From positions 10,230,001 to 10,294,000 of the forward strand of contig OW051496.1 in NCBI GenBank assembly GCA_932521035.1: 64,000 nucleotides of DNA. The letters run 5' to 3'. The DNA comes from Oscheius dolichura (Eukaryota > Nematoda > Chromadorea > Rhabditida > Rhabditidae). Of the stretch, positions 22,001-33,639 are shown in pieces. Each line of letters begins with the position of its first letter. The stretch's first letter is position 1. The translations under genes were made by a program, and so were the position numbers. Below the pieces are notes generated by a model that did not search any database, was not told the origin of the DNA, and saw nothing but the letters and a program-made list of their open reading frames with translations.

Positions 22001-25000
22001 TCATCTTCTATCTATCGCTTTCATTTCGTTGGGGCTTAGTTTTAATACCATTCCTATTGCTTTGAGAATGTTTTTGCTTCCGGAAGCGTTACCACTATTT
22101 AAATATTGCACAAAAATATTACGAAGATATTCTATGTCACTGCCAGCAGCCGTGCTCATTAATTTGAGTTTTCCTATGATGATATTATAACAAGAGCAGT
22201 AAAAAAGAGAACCAACCTTCTAAAATCCGTATTTCTTCTTTTAATTTTTCAGTCATTTCATGGTTTTGCAAATCCTTATATAGCGAAGATTGCTCCAATT
22301 CGCGTAATTTGTAATCCTTTTGGTGAAGTGAGTTCCTCATTTCTACAGTCTCTTTGTCTTTCTTTGCAAGTTCGTCTTCATAAAAAATATTGCGCGACTC
22401 ATTGACATTAGGAAAAGCGACATTATTAGCATCCATTGAGGTATTGAAAAAGTCAGCACTGGAAACAGACATAGCGTCCGTACTTCTTCTAGACCCTGAA
22501 AGAAAATTTGAAATAATGATTCCTGCTTACCGCTGCTTATTTTACGGTCAAGGTAACGCTTAACCTCGCTTGTTCTCCGCTTAACCTTCCCTGCTTGTGG
22601 TGGATCAACCGGCGCCGTGTTGAGTTGCTCAGATCGGAGAGACACCAGTATGAACCTAAAATTTATGAAATATAAAGCAAACTCTATCTTTAAAAGCCAT
22701 TTTTAGTGGGGTAACCCCGACCGGTATTTTCCGAGAATAACCGGATTCAACAAAAAGAATAAAATGAAAAACGTTATTGTTTCTACCATTCCATCTCCAA
22801 GCGGTGTTTATGCCGCATAAAAATCGCAATTCCAGGTTTTTTTTGTAAACATGATTTATTCTCATCAATGTTTTTAGGAGGAAGGAATATGTAGAAAATG
22901 CTTTAATCAGTTGCGCTAAAGAGAAGGAAAGCCAAATAATACGAGCTAGCAGTATGGTAGTGGAACGCTGGATAGCTTCCCATTTTGCTATTCCGAACGC
23001 CTATCTCAGCTTAGGAAATGAATTTCGTATTATGGAAAAAAAGTATGGCAACTGGGAAACGACTAGTCCTCGCCACGAAAATTCCTTTGTGCGTATTCCA
23101 ACAGGAGGAGGCAACATGCGACGGATGACAGTCAACGCGAATACCATCGGCGGAGGAGACTGGCCCACCTACATTGCTTGTGAAGGGCCTACGCAAGAAA
23201 GTGTCTATGATTTCTGGGCACTTGTATGGCAGGAAGGAATAAACAGGATCCTTTCCGTAAATTTCCCTCTGGAAGAGCTTCTTTACGAGCAAGCATATGT
23301 TAAAGAAACAGCTCAATATTGGCCTATTGTTGAAGGAGAGACCGAATTCTATATGCCGTATAAAGTAACCTGCGTTGAGAATAGAATTATGGCAGGAACG
23401 GGAATTGAAGCTAAAACGGAAGAAGACATGGTCTATAGAATAACTCGATTGATTCTGCAATTGGAGAATAATATTGTAGTGGAAGAGCCAACTCGAGAGA
23501 TTATTCACATGTGTTATTACAGGTGGAAAAGAATTTTGCTACTTATGATGATGATATTTAGATGGCCAGATGCGCGCATCCCTATCCCATGGGCCGGAAA
23601 CAAAACTACTCGAGAAGCCGCTTTGGATCTGTTTGCTGCTATTAAAAAGGAGATACGCGATACTGAAGCACCTCTCCTGGTTCACTGTCACGCAGGCATA
23701 GGCCGCACCGGCGTCGTCATTGCCACAGATATGGCTCTTCAACAGTTACGATCCGCGCATACGGTTAGCGTCAAGGATGTCGTCGAGCAGCTGCGCTCCA
23801 AGCGACCTCGATCAGTTATGAATCTGTGGCAGTATGCCTTGATCCACTTGATGGTAGCCGAAGTAGCAGCCAAGGAGCGCCTATGCCCGGCAACTATTAG
23901 CAATCAACCCTTGGAGAAGATGCTAGAAACAATGTGGAAGGAAGTTGACGCGGAGGTGGAAGCCTATTTTGGAGAGGATATAGTCACTTACACACCCGAA
24001 CTAAAGGACAAATAAAGAAAAAAGAGTACAATAATGTCCATATACATATTCTCGCCAATAAAGGTTACCTCGAAAACTTTGTTGTATAACTAACTTTGTT
24101 GCTTCGAGTTCTCGCTCTTTTTCGGCTAAAAGATCCAACGTTCGATTTCGTTGCTTCTGCATCTCCGCTTCCATTTCCGAAACTGGAAATAATTTACAAG
24201 GGAAAGATACATACTCGGCATGACTTGTTTAATATTTTTTGGGATGGTGTTGTAAAGAATTTTACGGCGATCAAGACACATTGTCGTGATTTTGCTCTAC
24301 TGCCTCCGTTGTGGAGAAAAACGCAAAATAAGATTCAATGCTAAACGTGTTTTTGGACTTGTCTATTTTTCATTCTCCATCTGTGAATGTGAAGCGGTGG
24401 CTGAGTGGGTAGTGCACTCGCCCACTAAAATTTTGCGTTTTTTTCAACTTGGGTTCGATTATTTCAAGGGACCAAGTCATTTTTGCAATTTTTTGGGGGT
24501 GATTGAATCTGTTTTGGACTTCTATCCTCTTTGCATGCCGTAAAAAAGAATGAGGAGTGGTTTCAGTAACCGTCTGTTGCGAAAATTTCTCAATCTTCCG
24601 TACTTTCAATATTTTCCTTTCCAACGTTACTGTGAGTGTTACAGTAGAAACAAGTGGTCTCAATCACCCCCAAAAAATTGCAAAAATGACTTGGTTCCTT
24701 GGAATAATCGAACCCAAGTTGAAAAAAAGGCAAAAGGTTAGTACGCGTGTGCACTATCCACTCAGCCACCGCTTCACATTTTCAGGTGGAGAATGAAAAA
24801 TAGAGAAGTCCAAAAACACATTTAGCATTGAATCTTATTTTGCGTTTTTCTCCACAACGGAGGCAGTAGAGCAAAATCGCGATAATTGATCGCCGTAAAA
24901 TTCTCTCCAACACCACCCCAAAAAATATTAAACAAGTCATGCCGAGTATGTATCCTCGCCTTATTAGTAAAAAGCAATTAGTAACACCAACTTTTCTTCT

Positions 25001-26729
25001 GCATTTCCTGACGCATTTCATTTCTGCATACCTCTTCACTCTTTTCTAATTCAGTAATTCGTTCTCTCATATGGCGTGTTGTCTAAAATTGGAATTTGTT
25101 GAAAACGTTTGAACCGTACAATTTCGTATTGAGCTTGGTCTGCAGCATGAGAAACTTCTAGATTTCTTAACTTATCGTGTAGCTGGTTAACAAGAGCACG
25201 TAAACCATCATCTTCAGTATTAACAATTGGAGCTGCCTGAATTGCATAGTGTACTTGTACAAAACAGAACAGCGAACCTTAGATTTTAGAACAGCTTCTG
25301 CTTTGAGCTTATATCTTTCAAAATCATCTTTAACCTTTTCTAATCGTGATTTTGCCTCGGAAACACGGGGGTCTTCAATGTGATCTGTAAAACAAAAAAT
25401 GTCAGAAGTAAGAAAACCAAATACCAAAAATATTGATTCCCTGGCTAGAAAGCGCTCCGACAAGATTGTGAATATCATCTACAGGGTTATTTGCAGGCTT
25501 TTCGTGAGCAGCATCTTCAAGTTTCTTCAACCGCTAAAGTTTCTCATAAGAATGGGTGCACCATTGCTCACATTGTTCAATTCCAGATTTTCTTCTTGTA
25601 TTTTGTTCGACTTTTCCTGAATGTCGTGTCTTTCCCGCTCGTATTCAGCAACCTTTTCGGTTAGAACTTGAATGGTGCCCTTGAATTCAAGAAAATACAA
25701 CAAAAATTGAGAAACTAACCTCGAGTTCACCTATTCTCATAAAGCTACGCTTATCAGTTTGGTTGGTATGCTTTCCGGAATTTTTTATTTCTTCTATTTC
25801 TTTTACATGTTCAGCCTGGAATAATAAAACATTAATTAAAATCATGGATGTGAAATAGCGACAAAGAACCAAAATTCAATACCTTCATATTGCTTAGTTG
25901 ATCTTGAAGCAACTGTATGCCAGGTGTTCGCGTAGCCTTTTCTTTCCACTCATTCAATTGCTTATTTAGAAGAGTGATTTGTGACTAAAATAATAGCGTT
26001 GACGCCCTGAAATATTCACATACATCAAATTCTTTCTCCTTCGTTTTGAAATGAAGAGGTAGTTCTTCTTTATCCTGTAGCTTCTTGTAAAGCTCAACTA
26101 ATTGCTTGTGGGCATTTTCAGCGGACACCTTTTCTTTAGCATAGCGTTGCTGCATCTCGGCCAAGACACTGCCATGGTCAGAAAGCTCACGCTCTCGATC
26201 GGCTTCTATTTGTTTGACTTTCTCGGACAACGTCTACAAGATATGTTATTTTTTTAAATAATGCAAGTCTACTTTGATAACATTGGCGGTCTTGTCAGCT
26301 TGTTGTTCTGCGTCATCAGCTGCTTTTTTAATTTGCTGCTTCAAGCTTTCATTTTCGGCCTAAGCGAAAAATAATTATGCTTCAAAAACAAAACCAAACC
26401 AAAAGAGCTTTTTTGTCATTTTGGAAAGCTTTTTCTCTTTTTAGCTTCTCTCTTGTTAACGTTCCCAAACTTTGTTTGAGGCTTTCAATATTATCAGGAG
26501 AAGCTGATTCAGTCGTGGTTTGTTCATCGGCTGCCGAAGCTTCAAAAGTTTCTACGACAGTTTGCAATGCATTCTTTTCTGCATCTAAACTTTTGTAGGC
26601 GGTAACCAGATCTAAAATATTAGAAACTAAGTTGCCTTTCGGAAATCAGGTACCTTTTATACGCTTTTCATAAATTAGAATTTGTTTATGCTGTTCTTCT
26701 AATTTCTTTTCCAGATCTTTTCTACTCAT
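22001..26729 (-). CDS. GRIP-domain golgin, GCC1 (GCC88)-like
   Basis: Trans-Golgi tethering protein. The first codon is at 26729, directly after a TTCCTCAG acceptor-like site; the opening SRKDLEKKLEEQHKQILIYE, followed by KDLVTAYKSL, matches the N-terminus of GCC1. A long coiled coil follows (for example KSRLEKVKDDFERYKLKAEA). Near the C-terminus are IFYEDELAKKDKE and then the GRIP domain (DIEYLRNIFVQYL with the aromatic Tyr that binds Arl1, ending SPNEMKAIDRR). At least a dozen exons. The intron between 24,205 and 24,954 carries a large foldback repeat, and the next intron (about 22,645-24,073) contains an opposite-strand phosphatase gene. The exon at 24,074-24,180 and that at 22,490-22,645 do not join in the same phase, so a small exon probably remains unseen between them. 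Confidence 0.85.
22810..24015 (+). CDS. Classical protein tyrosine phosphatase, single domain
   Basis: Cytosolic phosphotyrosine phosphatase of the small nematode type. Exons 22810-22835, 22878-23522 and 23562-24015; the second intron is 39 bp and keeps the frame open, but splicing it restores a normal 'YYRWPDARIPIPW' loop. About 374 residues. Motifs in order: GDWPTYIACEGPTQESVYDF (substrate/Q-loop side), the WPD loop with the general-acid Asp, the P-loop VHCHAGIGRTGVV with the nucleophile Cys and Arg, and a Q-loop region MNLWQYALIHLMV. All catalytic residues are present. The whole gene lies in an intron of the GCC1-like gene, on the other strand. The first exon (MPHKNRNS) is the least certain part. 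C. elegans has many such single-domain PTPs, several linked to sperm; expression here is unknown. Confidence 0.85.
24205..24954. repeat. Foldback element, arms of about 300 bp
   Basis: 24205-24506 and 24660-24954 are imperfect reverse complements (outer ends GATACATACTCGGCATGACT and its complement), with a spacer of about 153 bp. Each arm contains a tRNA-like stretch (GCGGTGGCTGAGTGG, GTGCACTC, GGGTTCGATT). It lies in an intron of the GCC1-like gene and could form a long RNA hairpin when transcribed. Confidence 0.8.
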
Positions 26730-26881
26730 TCTGAGGAATTGGGAATAAAAACTTCGAGATGCAAAGAGGTATAACATTGACCGATACAATGACATAAAAA
26801 ATAAGTTGATACGTATACATAAAATTTATTATAAAAGATATAAAATATATTACAGCGGGAATGTTTTAATAACCAAACTGA

Positions 26882-27349
26882 CTAGTAGACGTGTACCATT
26901 CCATAAAGAAATACCCAAAATAAGATGTATGTGAAAAGCCCTCCAACAAGTGAATAAGTCACAGTAATTGTTCGATCAGAAAAGAATGACGGTACATTAA
27001 AGCCTGCTTTGAACTCCCAAACAAGGGCCTAGAACAAAATGTTATAAAAATATGATAAACAATATTACCTGAATAATAACGGTGAAAAAGTAAAAGATGA
27101 ATCCAGGTATACTAGTCAATCCAATAATTCCTGCTGCAATTCCTGCCGCTGCAGACTGGCATGTTCTGCTGTATTCTAATGAGCCGTAGTTGTTTCGAAT
27201 TGCCGTTTCACTGGAAAAAAAAACAAATTGTTGGGGAAAAATTTTGAAAATCTAAATCAAATGATCACCAAAACTAACCTGTACACCTCTAGGCCTTGTT
27301 CTTTTGGTTTTGTTTTTTCTGTTGATGCTGCTTTTGCTTTAGGTGCCAT
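26882..27349 (-). CDS. emc-6: ER membrane protein complex subunit 6
   Basis: Small core subunit of the EMC insertase in the ER membrane. Exons 27279-27349, 27069-27210 and 26882-27028 give about 120 residues. Features: a basic, Lys/Ala-rich N-terminus; the conserved AIRNNYGSLEYSRTCQSAAA; a Gly/Ala helix GIAAGIIGLTSIPGFIFYFF; and the hallmark ending GGLFTYILFWVFLYGMVHVY. The start codon follows a TGTTTTTAG acceptor directly, as at a trans-splice site. It is the first gene of a minus-strand cluster; the gap to the GCC1-like start is about 150 bp and contains an AATAAA. Confidence 0.93.
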
Positions 27350-28460
27350 CTAAAAACAGTATCATACCAATATTTCTATGAATCAGCAAAAAAAAAACTC
27401 AACAGGGACAAAACACAATTGGCAAAAGGACAGAGGAAAAGAGTAAGGGCACATTTTCGCGGCACAAGCAGAATATTTCGTTACGGGACTCCCGCATAAG
27501 CGCCCCTTCAAATTGCAAACTGGAAAAGCTAACTTTCTTCTTCTGCAGCCTGGAATGGCTGCGTTTTATTTTGCTGAATGTCACCCTGTTCTATTTGTGG
27601 AATGTCAATTTGGCCCGGCTGGACCGTTTTGTTCAATTCGGAGGGATGAATCATTTGCGGTAATCCTTTATGAACCGGTGAATTCAAAAAAGGCGATCTA
27701 CTGTCCACTTGATGTCAATATTGCTACTCATTTTAGCCCATTTTAATACCCTTTGCTTATTGTTTTGATGTAAACGTGTATGGTAACCTCGCAAGACAAG
27801 AATAAATTGGAATTTTCTAGAAGAAAAACAATCGCTGAAAAGACACTTGTTCTTATTACATGACCATCGGCTGGGTTCTGCGTGCCTGCACCCGTAAAAT
27901 CTCGGCAGCAGAATTGCCCTTTTATTTAGAGCTGCCGAACTTCAGACGCGCGACTTGCCGAGATTTTATGGGTGCAGGCAACAGTCTTCCGAGGTTCATT
28001 TTATCGATAAAAATTCAAATTGAATGGGGAGAAATCAAGCAAAAATAAATATTTATTTCCATGTTCTTCTTGTTGCAGGCACCCATAGATAATTTTTTTT
28101 AAACAGGTCTATTATGCTGTGATGAATAATAAACGAAGAGAGGGAAAGGCGTCTCGGCACCGGGATTCAATGGAAAATAATAACTGGATGGGAGACACGT
28201 CTGGTCAATTGAGCTGGGTATATTTCGAGAATGGGAAAAATCATTCTTGTAAGGAAGGGGGCAACCGGCAAAGGAGACACGTCGGACGAAGATGAACATT
28301 GTCAGAAGGAGGGGGCTGAGATCACGGGGGGCACCCCCGGGCAGGAGGCGGGGGATACTGTATCTGCATAGGCAAGTCTTTGGATATGAGGGCTGGAGAC
28401 GGGCATTCCATGAAAATTTAAAGCAAAACTGAGTGTGGGAGGGGTAGGCTGGGGGTAAAG
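27350..28460. promoter_or_regulatory. Upstream region of the EMC6 cluster / 3' flank of the OATP gene
   Basis: No gene seen. It should contain the promoter of the minus-strand cluster at its left side and the 3' UTR of the transporter at its right. A family A element lies at 27888-27975. Confidence 0.4.
27888..27975. repeat. Family A palindromic element, copy 6
   Basis: GCACCCGTAAAATCTCGGCA and CTTGCCGAGATTTTATGGGTGC arms, intergenic. Confidence 0.82.
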
Positions 28461-31400
28461 CTAGACAGGATCCGTGAGAGGCGGCGTCTCCACCGGCAGC
28501 GGTGGCTTCTCTTCGACGGCATCGAGGTGAGGGATGGGAGGAGGCGGATTGTCGGGAAACGAGCCACCGTATAACATCAGGGCACACGTTAAGATGACCA
28601 TGGCCACGGCTTGTCCAACGATGGAAAAAGTGAGGAAGAGATCGGCAAGCAGCTTGTTCGAATAGAGGAGACAGCTGCCGGACTGGAAATTAGAGGGTTT
28701 TTCGAATGTCGCTGTTTCGCGGGCTGTAACTTCTCGCAGAAATGACTTCTGGCTTTTTTATTAATACCTTGTAGAGTAGAAAATAAGCTTTAAAATGAAT
28801 CCAGGTTCTCTACAAGAATTTCACGAAATCTTGAGAAATCCTAATTTTTAGAAGTGGTACGCCTTCGAATAAGGACTGGCGGATTTCGACATTCCCCAGC
28901 TCATTTCGAATGAAATTTTTTACTGTAATCCCTTCAGCAAACCAATAGCTATTTTGTGATATACTTATAAATGAAGTTGGACGGTATAAATCAACAATTT
29001 TGGGGAGTTTTAGCCAAAAAAGGGGCAAAAATTGGGCAAAAATAGCAAAACCCCTCGATTTGAACCGTTCATTCCGCCCCCCCCCCCCCCCTTCCACTGG
29101 TTTGAATCCCTTTTAAAAGGCAATTTCCGCGGGCTGGGCCAGATAAATAAATACAAAAATATTTGCTGGTCTTCTTACCTGTGAATCACACGGTTCCGAT
29201 TGATATCTAATACAGGAGACATCAAACATCCAGCCGAATAGCACCGGAGCCGGGATGGTACCGATGAGACGGACCAGGATCCATTGTATCCCGAGGGCGA
29301 AGGATCTCTCCGAGTATTCGACGGTTCTAAAAGGGGAAAGGGTCTGTTACAGTTGTCTAGAGAGGGGGTACCTCAGAATGACGGAGATCAGGGGCACCCC
29401 GACGGCGAAAGTACAGAATGAGAGCGGCACAAAGAGGATGAGGAAGCCGAGCAGGCCGTGGCACTTGCTCTCACAGAGGCCTTTCTTAACCCGGCGGGGG
29501 AACTTCTTCGTCGTCTCCGGGACACAACTACACTCGGAATATTCCTTGATCATCGGGCTGTAGGCCGCCGAACAGCCGGCATGGCACGGCGAATAGTAGC
29601 TGAGCTGGCGGCCGTCGGCGAATTCGGCACAGACCGGCCGGTATTCGGCTTCGCTGCAGATGCACTGGGAGTTACAGCCGGCGGCCAGGGAGAATTCCTC
29701 CGTGTAGGAGTCATTTCCGATCCAGATCTGACCCTCCTGGTCCGGGTAGGAGCTGTCGACCCCGACGAGGGGGTCATGCGGACAGTAGATCAGGTACATC
29801 GGGGTCAGGATCAGGGAGATCAGGAGCAGACCGATGGCCAATTTCAACGTCTTGACACAGTTTAAACTGAACTTTTGGATAATCACTCCGGAACAGATGC
29901 AACCAATTCCCGCCATGGGGACCATGATGAAACCTGGAGGAATTCTGGATTTAGGATAATATGAAGGGGTACGGTACCTATCAGTAGGTTGGCCTTACTC
30001 GGAGCCACACTGAATTGTCTCTCCAGATATTTGGACATGAAGGAGGAGGCTCCCGTCACGACAAGACCTAGAAATTGGAGAATTTTAGCTCTGGAGAGGG
30101 ACCCCGGGCCAGTAAGGCGCATTTTTGGTGAGGTACACCAATTACAGTATGCCCAAGACTAGACCTATGGCACCGAAAATGCGCCTTACTGACCCGGACT
30201 TTGGTATCCGGTATTTCGTGCGCCCGCACCCGTAAAGTCTCGGTAGGTGGATCATCTTTATTCTAAACTGTTACAAAAGTGTGACGCCTTTATATTTTAG
30301 TCTTGCCGAGACTTTACGGGTGCGGGGGATCGGACTATCGAGGACCGAACCGGTGGAAAAGGTCCGATCAGGCGATTACCCAATTTCTAGGGATTATTCC
30401 ACTGCTACAGTAACTCGGGGGTAAAATAGACTCACTGTCAATAGCCATAGCAAAAGTGATGATCATAAACGGCCCGTTGGTTAGGATACGGTAGATGGCT
30501 ATTGGAATATGCCTCACATCCAGCCACAATTTGTACCAGAGCGGCCCCCGAGGTCTTGTTGTGATATTTGAATACAGTAGAGTTTCCTGCTCGGCTGAAA
30601 ATTTCAAATTTTATAAAAATCCTGCTACAGTATGCCAACCTCCCGGTGTGTCGCTGTACAGTGCTGCTGTTTTATTTGTTCCCGCCATTCCACAACATTC
30701 GGGGGTTCGTCGTCTTCCGGACTGGGTGGCTTCTCGTAGTCGGGTCCTGTGCCATTTCAGTGATTCTGGCAGGACTTTCGGCAGGCAGAGCAGCCAGGGA
30801 ACCGTGAGGAATGCCAGAGAGGAGGCTATAAGGAAGCCTAGCCACCATGCTCCAACCCAAGAGGGGTCTGTCTCATCGCCGGAGACTCTAAAATCGTTTT
30901 TTGGACCATTAAATTTCGATTGGCAGCTCCGCGCCCGCACCCGTACAATCTCGGCAGCTGAAACGGCAGTTATTCAAAGGCAGTGCGTGCTGATCCCGCC
31001 AGCTGCCGAGATTTTACGGGTGCAGGCGCACTGAACTCTAGTCCGTTATCCACGGATTTTTTTGCTTTCTGGTTTAAAATTACTGTAAAAGTATGCTTTT
31101 TTGACATTTGGGTCCCATAACGAAGACTTGAATTCCCCATAAATTATGGAATATCCGTTTAAAATGCCCAGGTTAAAAAAGCTGCTGCTTACCGTAAGAT
31201 TTGTTCAGCTGGAAGGTGCCAAAAGTCGGTATGAAACCGTAGAAACGCACTAGATGTAAGGAATCCGGCTGCGGGACCAAATATAGCGAAAGAATAAAAG
31301 ATCCCGATGAGGAAGGACGACTGGATCGGGCCGACGTTCTCATCGATGTAGGAGACGCCGATAGTGAAGAGGGGCGTCCCGCCGATTCCGTGTAGGAATT

Positions 31401-33185
31401 GAGCAAAACAAAACAAAAACACGTAGCGGAATTTGCCGGGCTGTATCAATTTCTGTTCTTCTCCACAGCCGGCAGCTGTCAACGACTCGGCTATTGGCTC
31501 GCTGCTGTTGCGATATACTGTAATTTATCCATTTTTAAAGGTCTAATTAAAGGGACCGTAACACACGCGCCATTGCGAATTGATACAGTACCTCTCCAGT
31601 TTTGCAAATTTCTTTTTTAGCAAGATTTTCATTATGTTTTCTGGTGATTTTTACTGTAATAAATTAAGGAAATTATAAGCTACAATTTGGTATAAAAACA
31701 AAAGCGTAACTCGGTGAAAAACGATTTTTGTGAATTTCAACGGTTTTCTATTGGAATTGCTTGTTTCTTTTGTATTCAACAATATTTTTGCATTTTCTCA
31801 ACTGTTTTATAGTAATTTGGGGTCAGCAAAAATGAATAACTCATTTAAAAATTATGAAAATGCATAAAAACCATATTTACATGCAATTGACAGTAAGCGC
31901 GCCCCGAAATTGTTCACAAATTGTTGGAGCATGTGTTACTGTCTCTTTAAAGAAAACTGACAGTTTGTTATGCTACACGAGCTGAGGGAGTCGTTCCCGT
32001 GGCCGGCGGAGTAGCTCTCGGCCAGGAGGTGCGGCGTCGAGAAGATGAAACTGCCAATGGCCATCAGGGCCAAGCCCAAGGCCAAAACATTGGGTTTACT
32101 GTGTCGGCCACCGAAATAAGACACCGGGATACAGAATAACACGTAGCCAAAGTCATAAAACTGAAAAAAAAATGAAGAAAGTAGATAATTTTGGAGGGAA
32201 ATGGGCATTGGAACCGGAACCGGGGGTATTTTCGGGCAAACGCGCAAGTTTTGCTCTTTTGTGGATTACTGTAACTGTTTCTATTGCACCGAAAATGCGC
32301 TTTACTCAGGTTGTTAACCGGGTCGGGGCCAGTAATGCGCATTTTCAGGGGAAGTTAGCACTCTTTGCGCTTTTTCGGTGCAATAGGTCTAGTTTTTAGC
32401 ATACTGTAACTAATATTTTGGTGTTATTGCACCGAATATGCGCAAAGGTGTTCCGCTCCCCCTGAAAATGTGCCTTACTGGCCCGGAGCCGGTTCACAAT
32501 CACCCTCAGAAGAAAAACATCCGCCCTACCTGTACTATCCGACCCATTGTACTCGTACTCAATTTATAGCGTCTTTCAACTGACGATATGGCCGAGGGAA
32601 CAAGACCGTTTATTATCATACCCTGAAAGGCGCTCATTTAAACGAGATTAAAAGGAGAGGTACCTGTATTAAACAATAAAAGCAAAGTAGCACCATCATC
32701 CACACTTTATTACCCAAAAATTGTATCCAAGCAGGTCTGAAAATGGAGGGAATTTATTCTCGAAATGCTCCAAGGGGACATCTTTCGACCCTCACAAAAG
32801 GGGGTCGGCATGGCGCAGTGGAATGCTGTCAGTCCGCAACTTTGAATTTTGGCAACTCTTGCTGGTTCGGCCCACGCCTTGGTCAATTTTATTTTTGCTT
32901 TTTTTTTCTTTTGTTCAAAATTTGTAAAAACATTTAAAAAATGCAGAATTGTCTACCGTACCTGTACTTTCCGACTCCGCAGAGTGACTCCTGTGTAAGG
33001 ACACTCATCTCTTTCTCTATCAGTTCTTCTTGCTTTTCCTGAAAAATAGAACAGAATAATAGATCTTTCTTCTTTTCTTTTTGGTCTAAGGAATGGGAAA
33101 AAGACGATGACAGGCGTACGCGTAGGAGGACATGCCTTTTGGTCGTCGCCCGGGGTGGTGATTCATTCACCGAGCTAGACGGCGA
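28461..33185 (-). CDS. Organic anion transporter polypeptide (SLCO/OATP)
   Basis: Twelve-helix plasma-membrane transporter of amphipathic organic anions. Exons recognised on the minus strand (approximate): 33000-33185, 32675-32740, 32535-32640, 31980-32160, 31190-31480, 30620-30890, 30370-30600, 29940-30060, 29375-29925, 29180-29330 and 28461-28685. Diagnostic pieces: SLCGVGKYR before TM1, [20 protein letters not shown] (TM1), the large Kazal-like extracellular loop ([20 protein letters not shown] and HAGC), [20 protein letters not shown], and [15 protein letters not shown] before the last helix. The tail is Pro-rich and ends at TAG 28461. The N-terminal exon is open upstream without a clear ATG, so the start is unresolved and may lie in the exons seen at 33,640-34,285. 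Three family A and two or more family C elements lie in or next to its introns. Confidence 0.88.
29077..29091. repeat. Poly-C run (15)
   Basis: Fifteen consecutive C in a transporter intron; G-quadruplex-capable on the minus strand. Confidence 0.9.
30103..30197. repeat. Family C element, copy 2
   Basis: CCCGGGCCAGTAAGGCGCAT at the left; ATGCGCCTTACTGACCCGG at the right; interior ATTACAGTATGC and GCACCGAAAATGCG. In an OATP intron. Confidence 0.8.
30226..30323. repeat. Family A palindromic element, copy 7
   Basis: GCACCCGTAAAGTCTCGGTA at the left; TTGCCGAGACTTTACGGGTG at the right. Both arms carry the AAAGTCTC variant. In an OATP intron, adjacent to a family C copy. Confidence 0.85.
30937..31023. 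repeat. Family A palindromic element, copy 8
   Basis: GCACCCGTACAATCTCGGCA and CAGCTGCCGAGATTTTACGG arms. In an OATP intron. Confidence 0.85.
32318..32486. repeat. Family C element, copy 3
   Basis: CCGGGTCGGGGCCAGTAATG at the left; GTGCCTTACTGGCCCGG at the right; GCGCTTTTTCGGTGCAATAG inside. A partial relative lies just before it (about 32,210-32,315). In an OATP intron. Confidence 0.8.
32806..32912 (+). repeat. tRNA-derived SINE-like unit S8
   Basis: CGGCATGGCGCAGTGGAATG (A box), GCTGGTTCGGCCC (weak B box), then TTGGTCAATTTTATTTTTGC and a T-rich tail. In an OATP intron. Confidence 0.55.
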
Positions 33186-33380
33186 CTGTCCTTATTTTGC
33201 TTTTATATTTCTCTATGCTATCATCTAGAGAAATGTTTTCAAATTGTATATTGAATATTCAATATTGAAAAATTGTCGAAAATACGAATTTCCATTTAAA
33301 AAAAATCGGAGTTCTGTCCAACAAAATGGCATTTTCCCCTCCAAATTACCATTACGTAACAGCGCGACCTAGTGGCGCCC

Positions 33381-33466
33381 GCACCCGTAAAATCTCGGCA
33401 GCTGCGCGCTATGGGATTACGCGCCGCAAACAAAAGGCCCTTCAGCTGCCGAGATTTTACGAGTGC
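33381..33466. repeat. Family A palindromic element, copy 9
   Basis: GCACCCGTAAAATCTCGGCA and CAGCTGCCGAGATTTTACGA arms. Confidence 0.85.
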
Positions 33467-33639
33467 CGCGGCAAGAGCTCCCATTGGTTTCTAAAACAGA
33501 AAATGATGGTTTTTGGCTAATTGACAGCTCTTTTCTTATCATTTTTTGGCTTAAACGAATTGTAGGGAGAAATTCCAGCTGAATCAGACAACCAACAACA
33601 TTTCCACCCACTCGCATTTATTACCCCATTTTCTTGATG

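Noticed and set aside
23011-23742. Two minus-strand frames opposite the phosphatase
   Set aside because: They are antisense shadows of the phosphatase coding sequence, which has intact catalytic motifs.
29458-29865. 135-codon plus-strand frame
   Set aside because: Antisense to the OATP exon encoding the Kazal-like loop.
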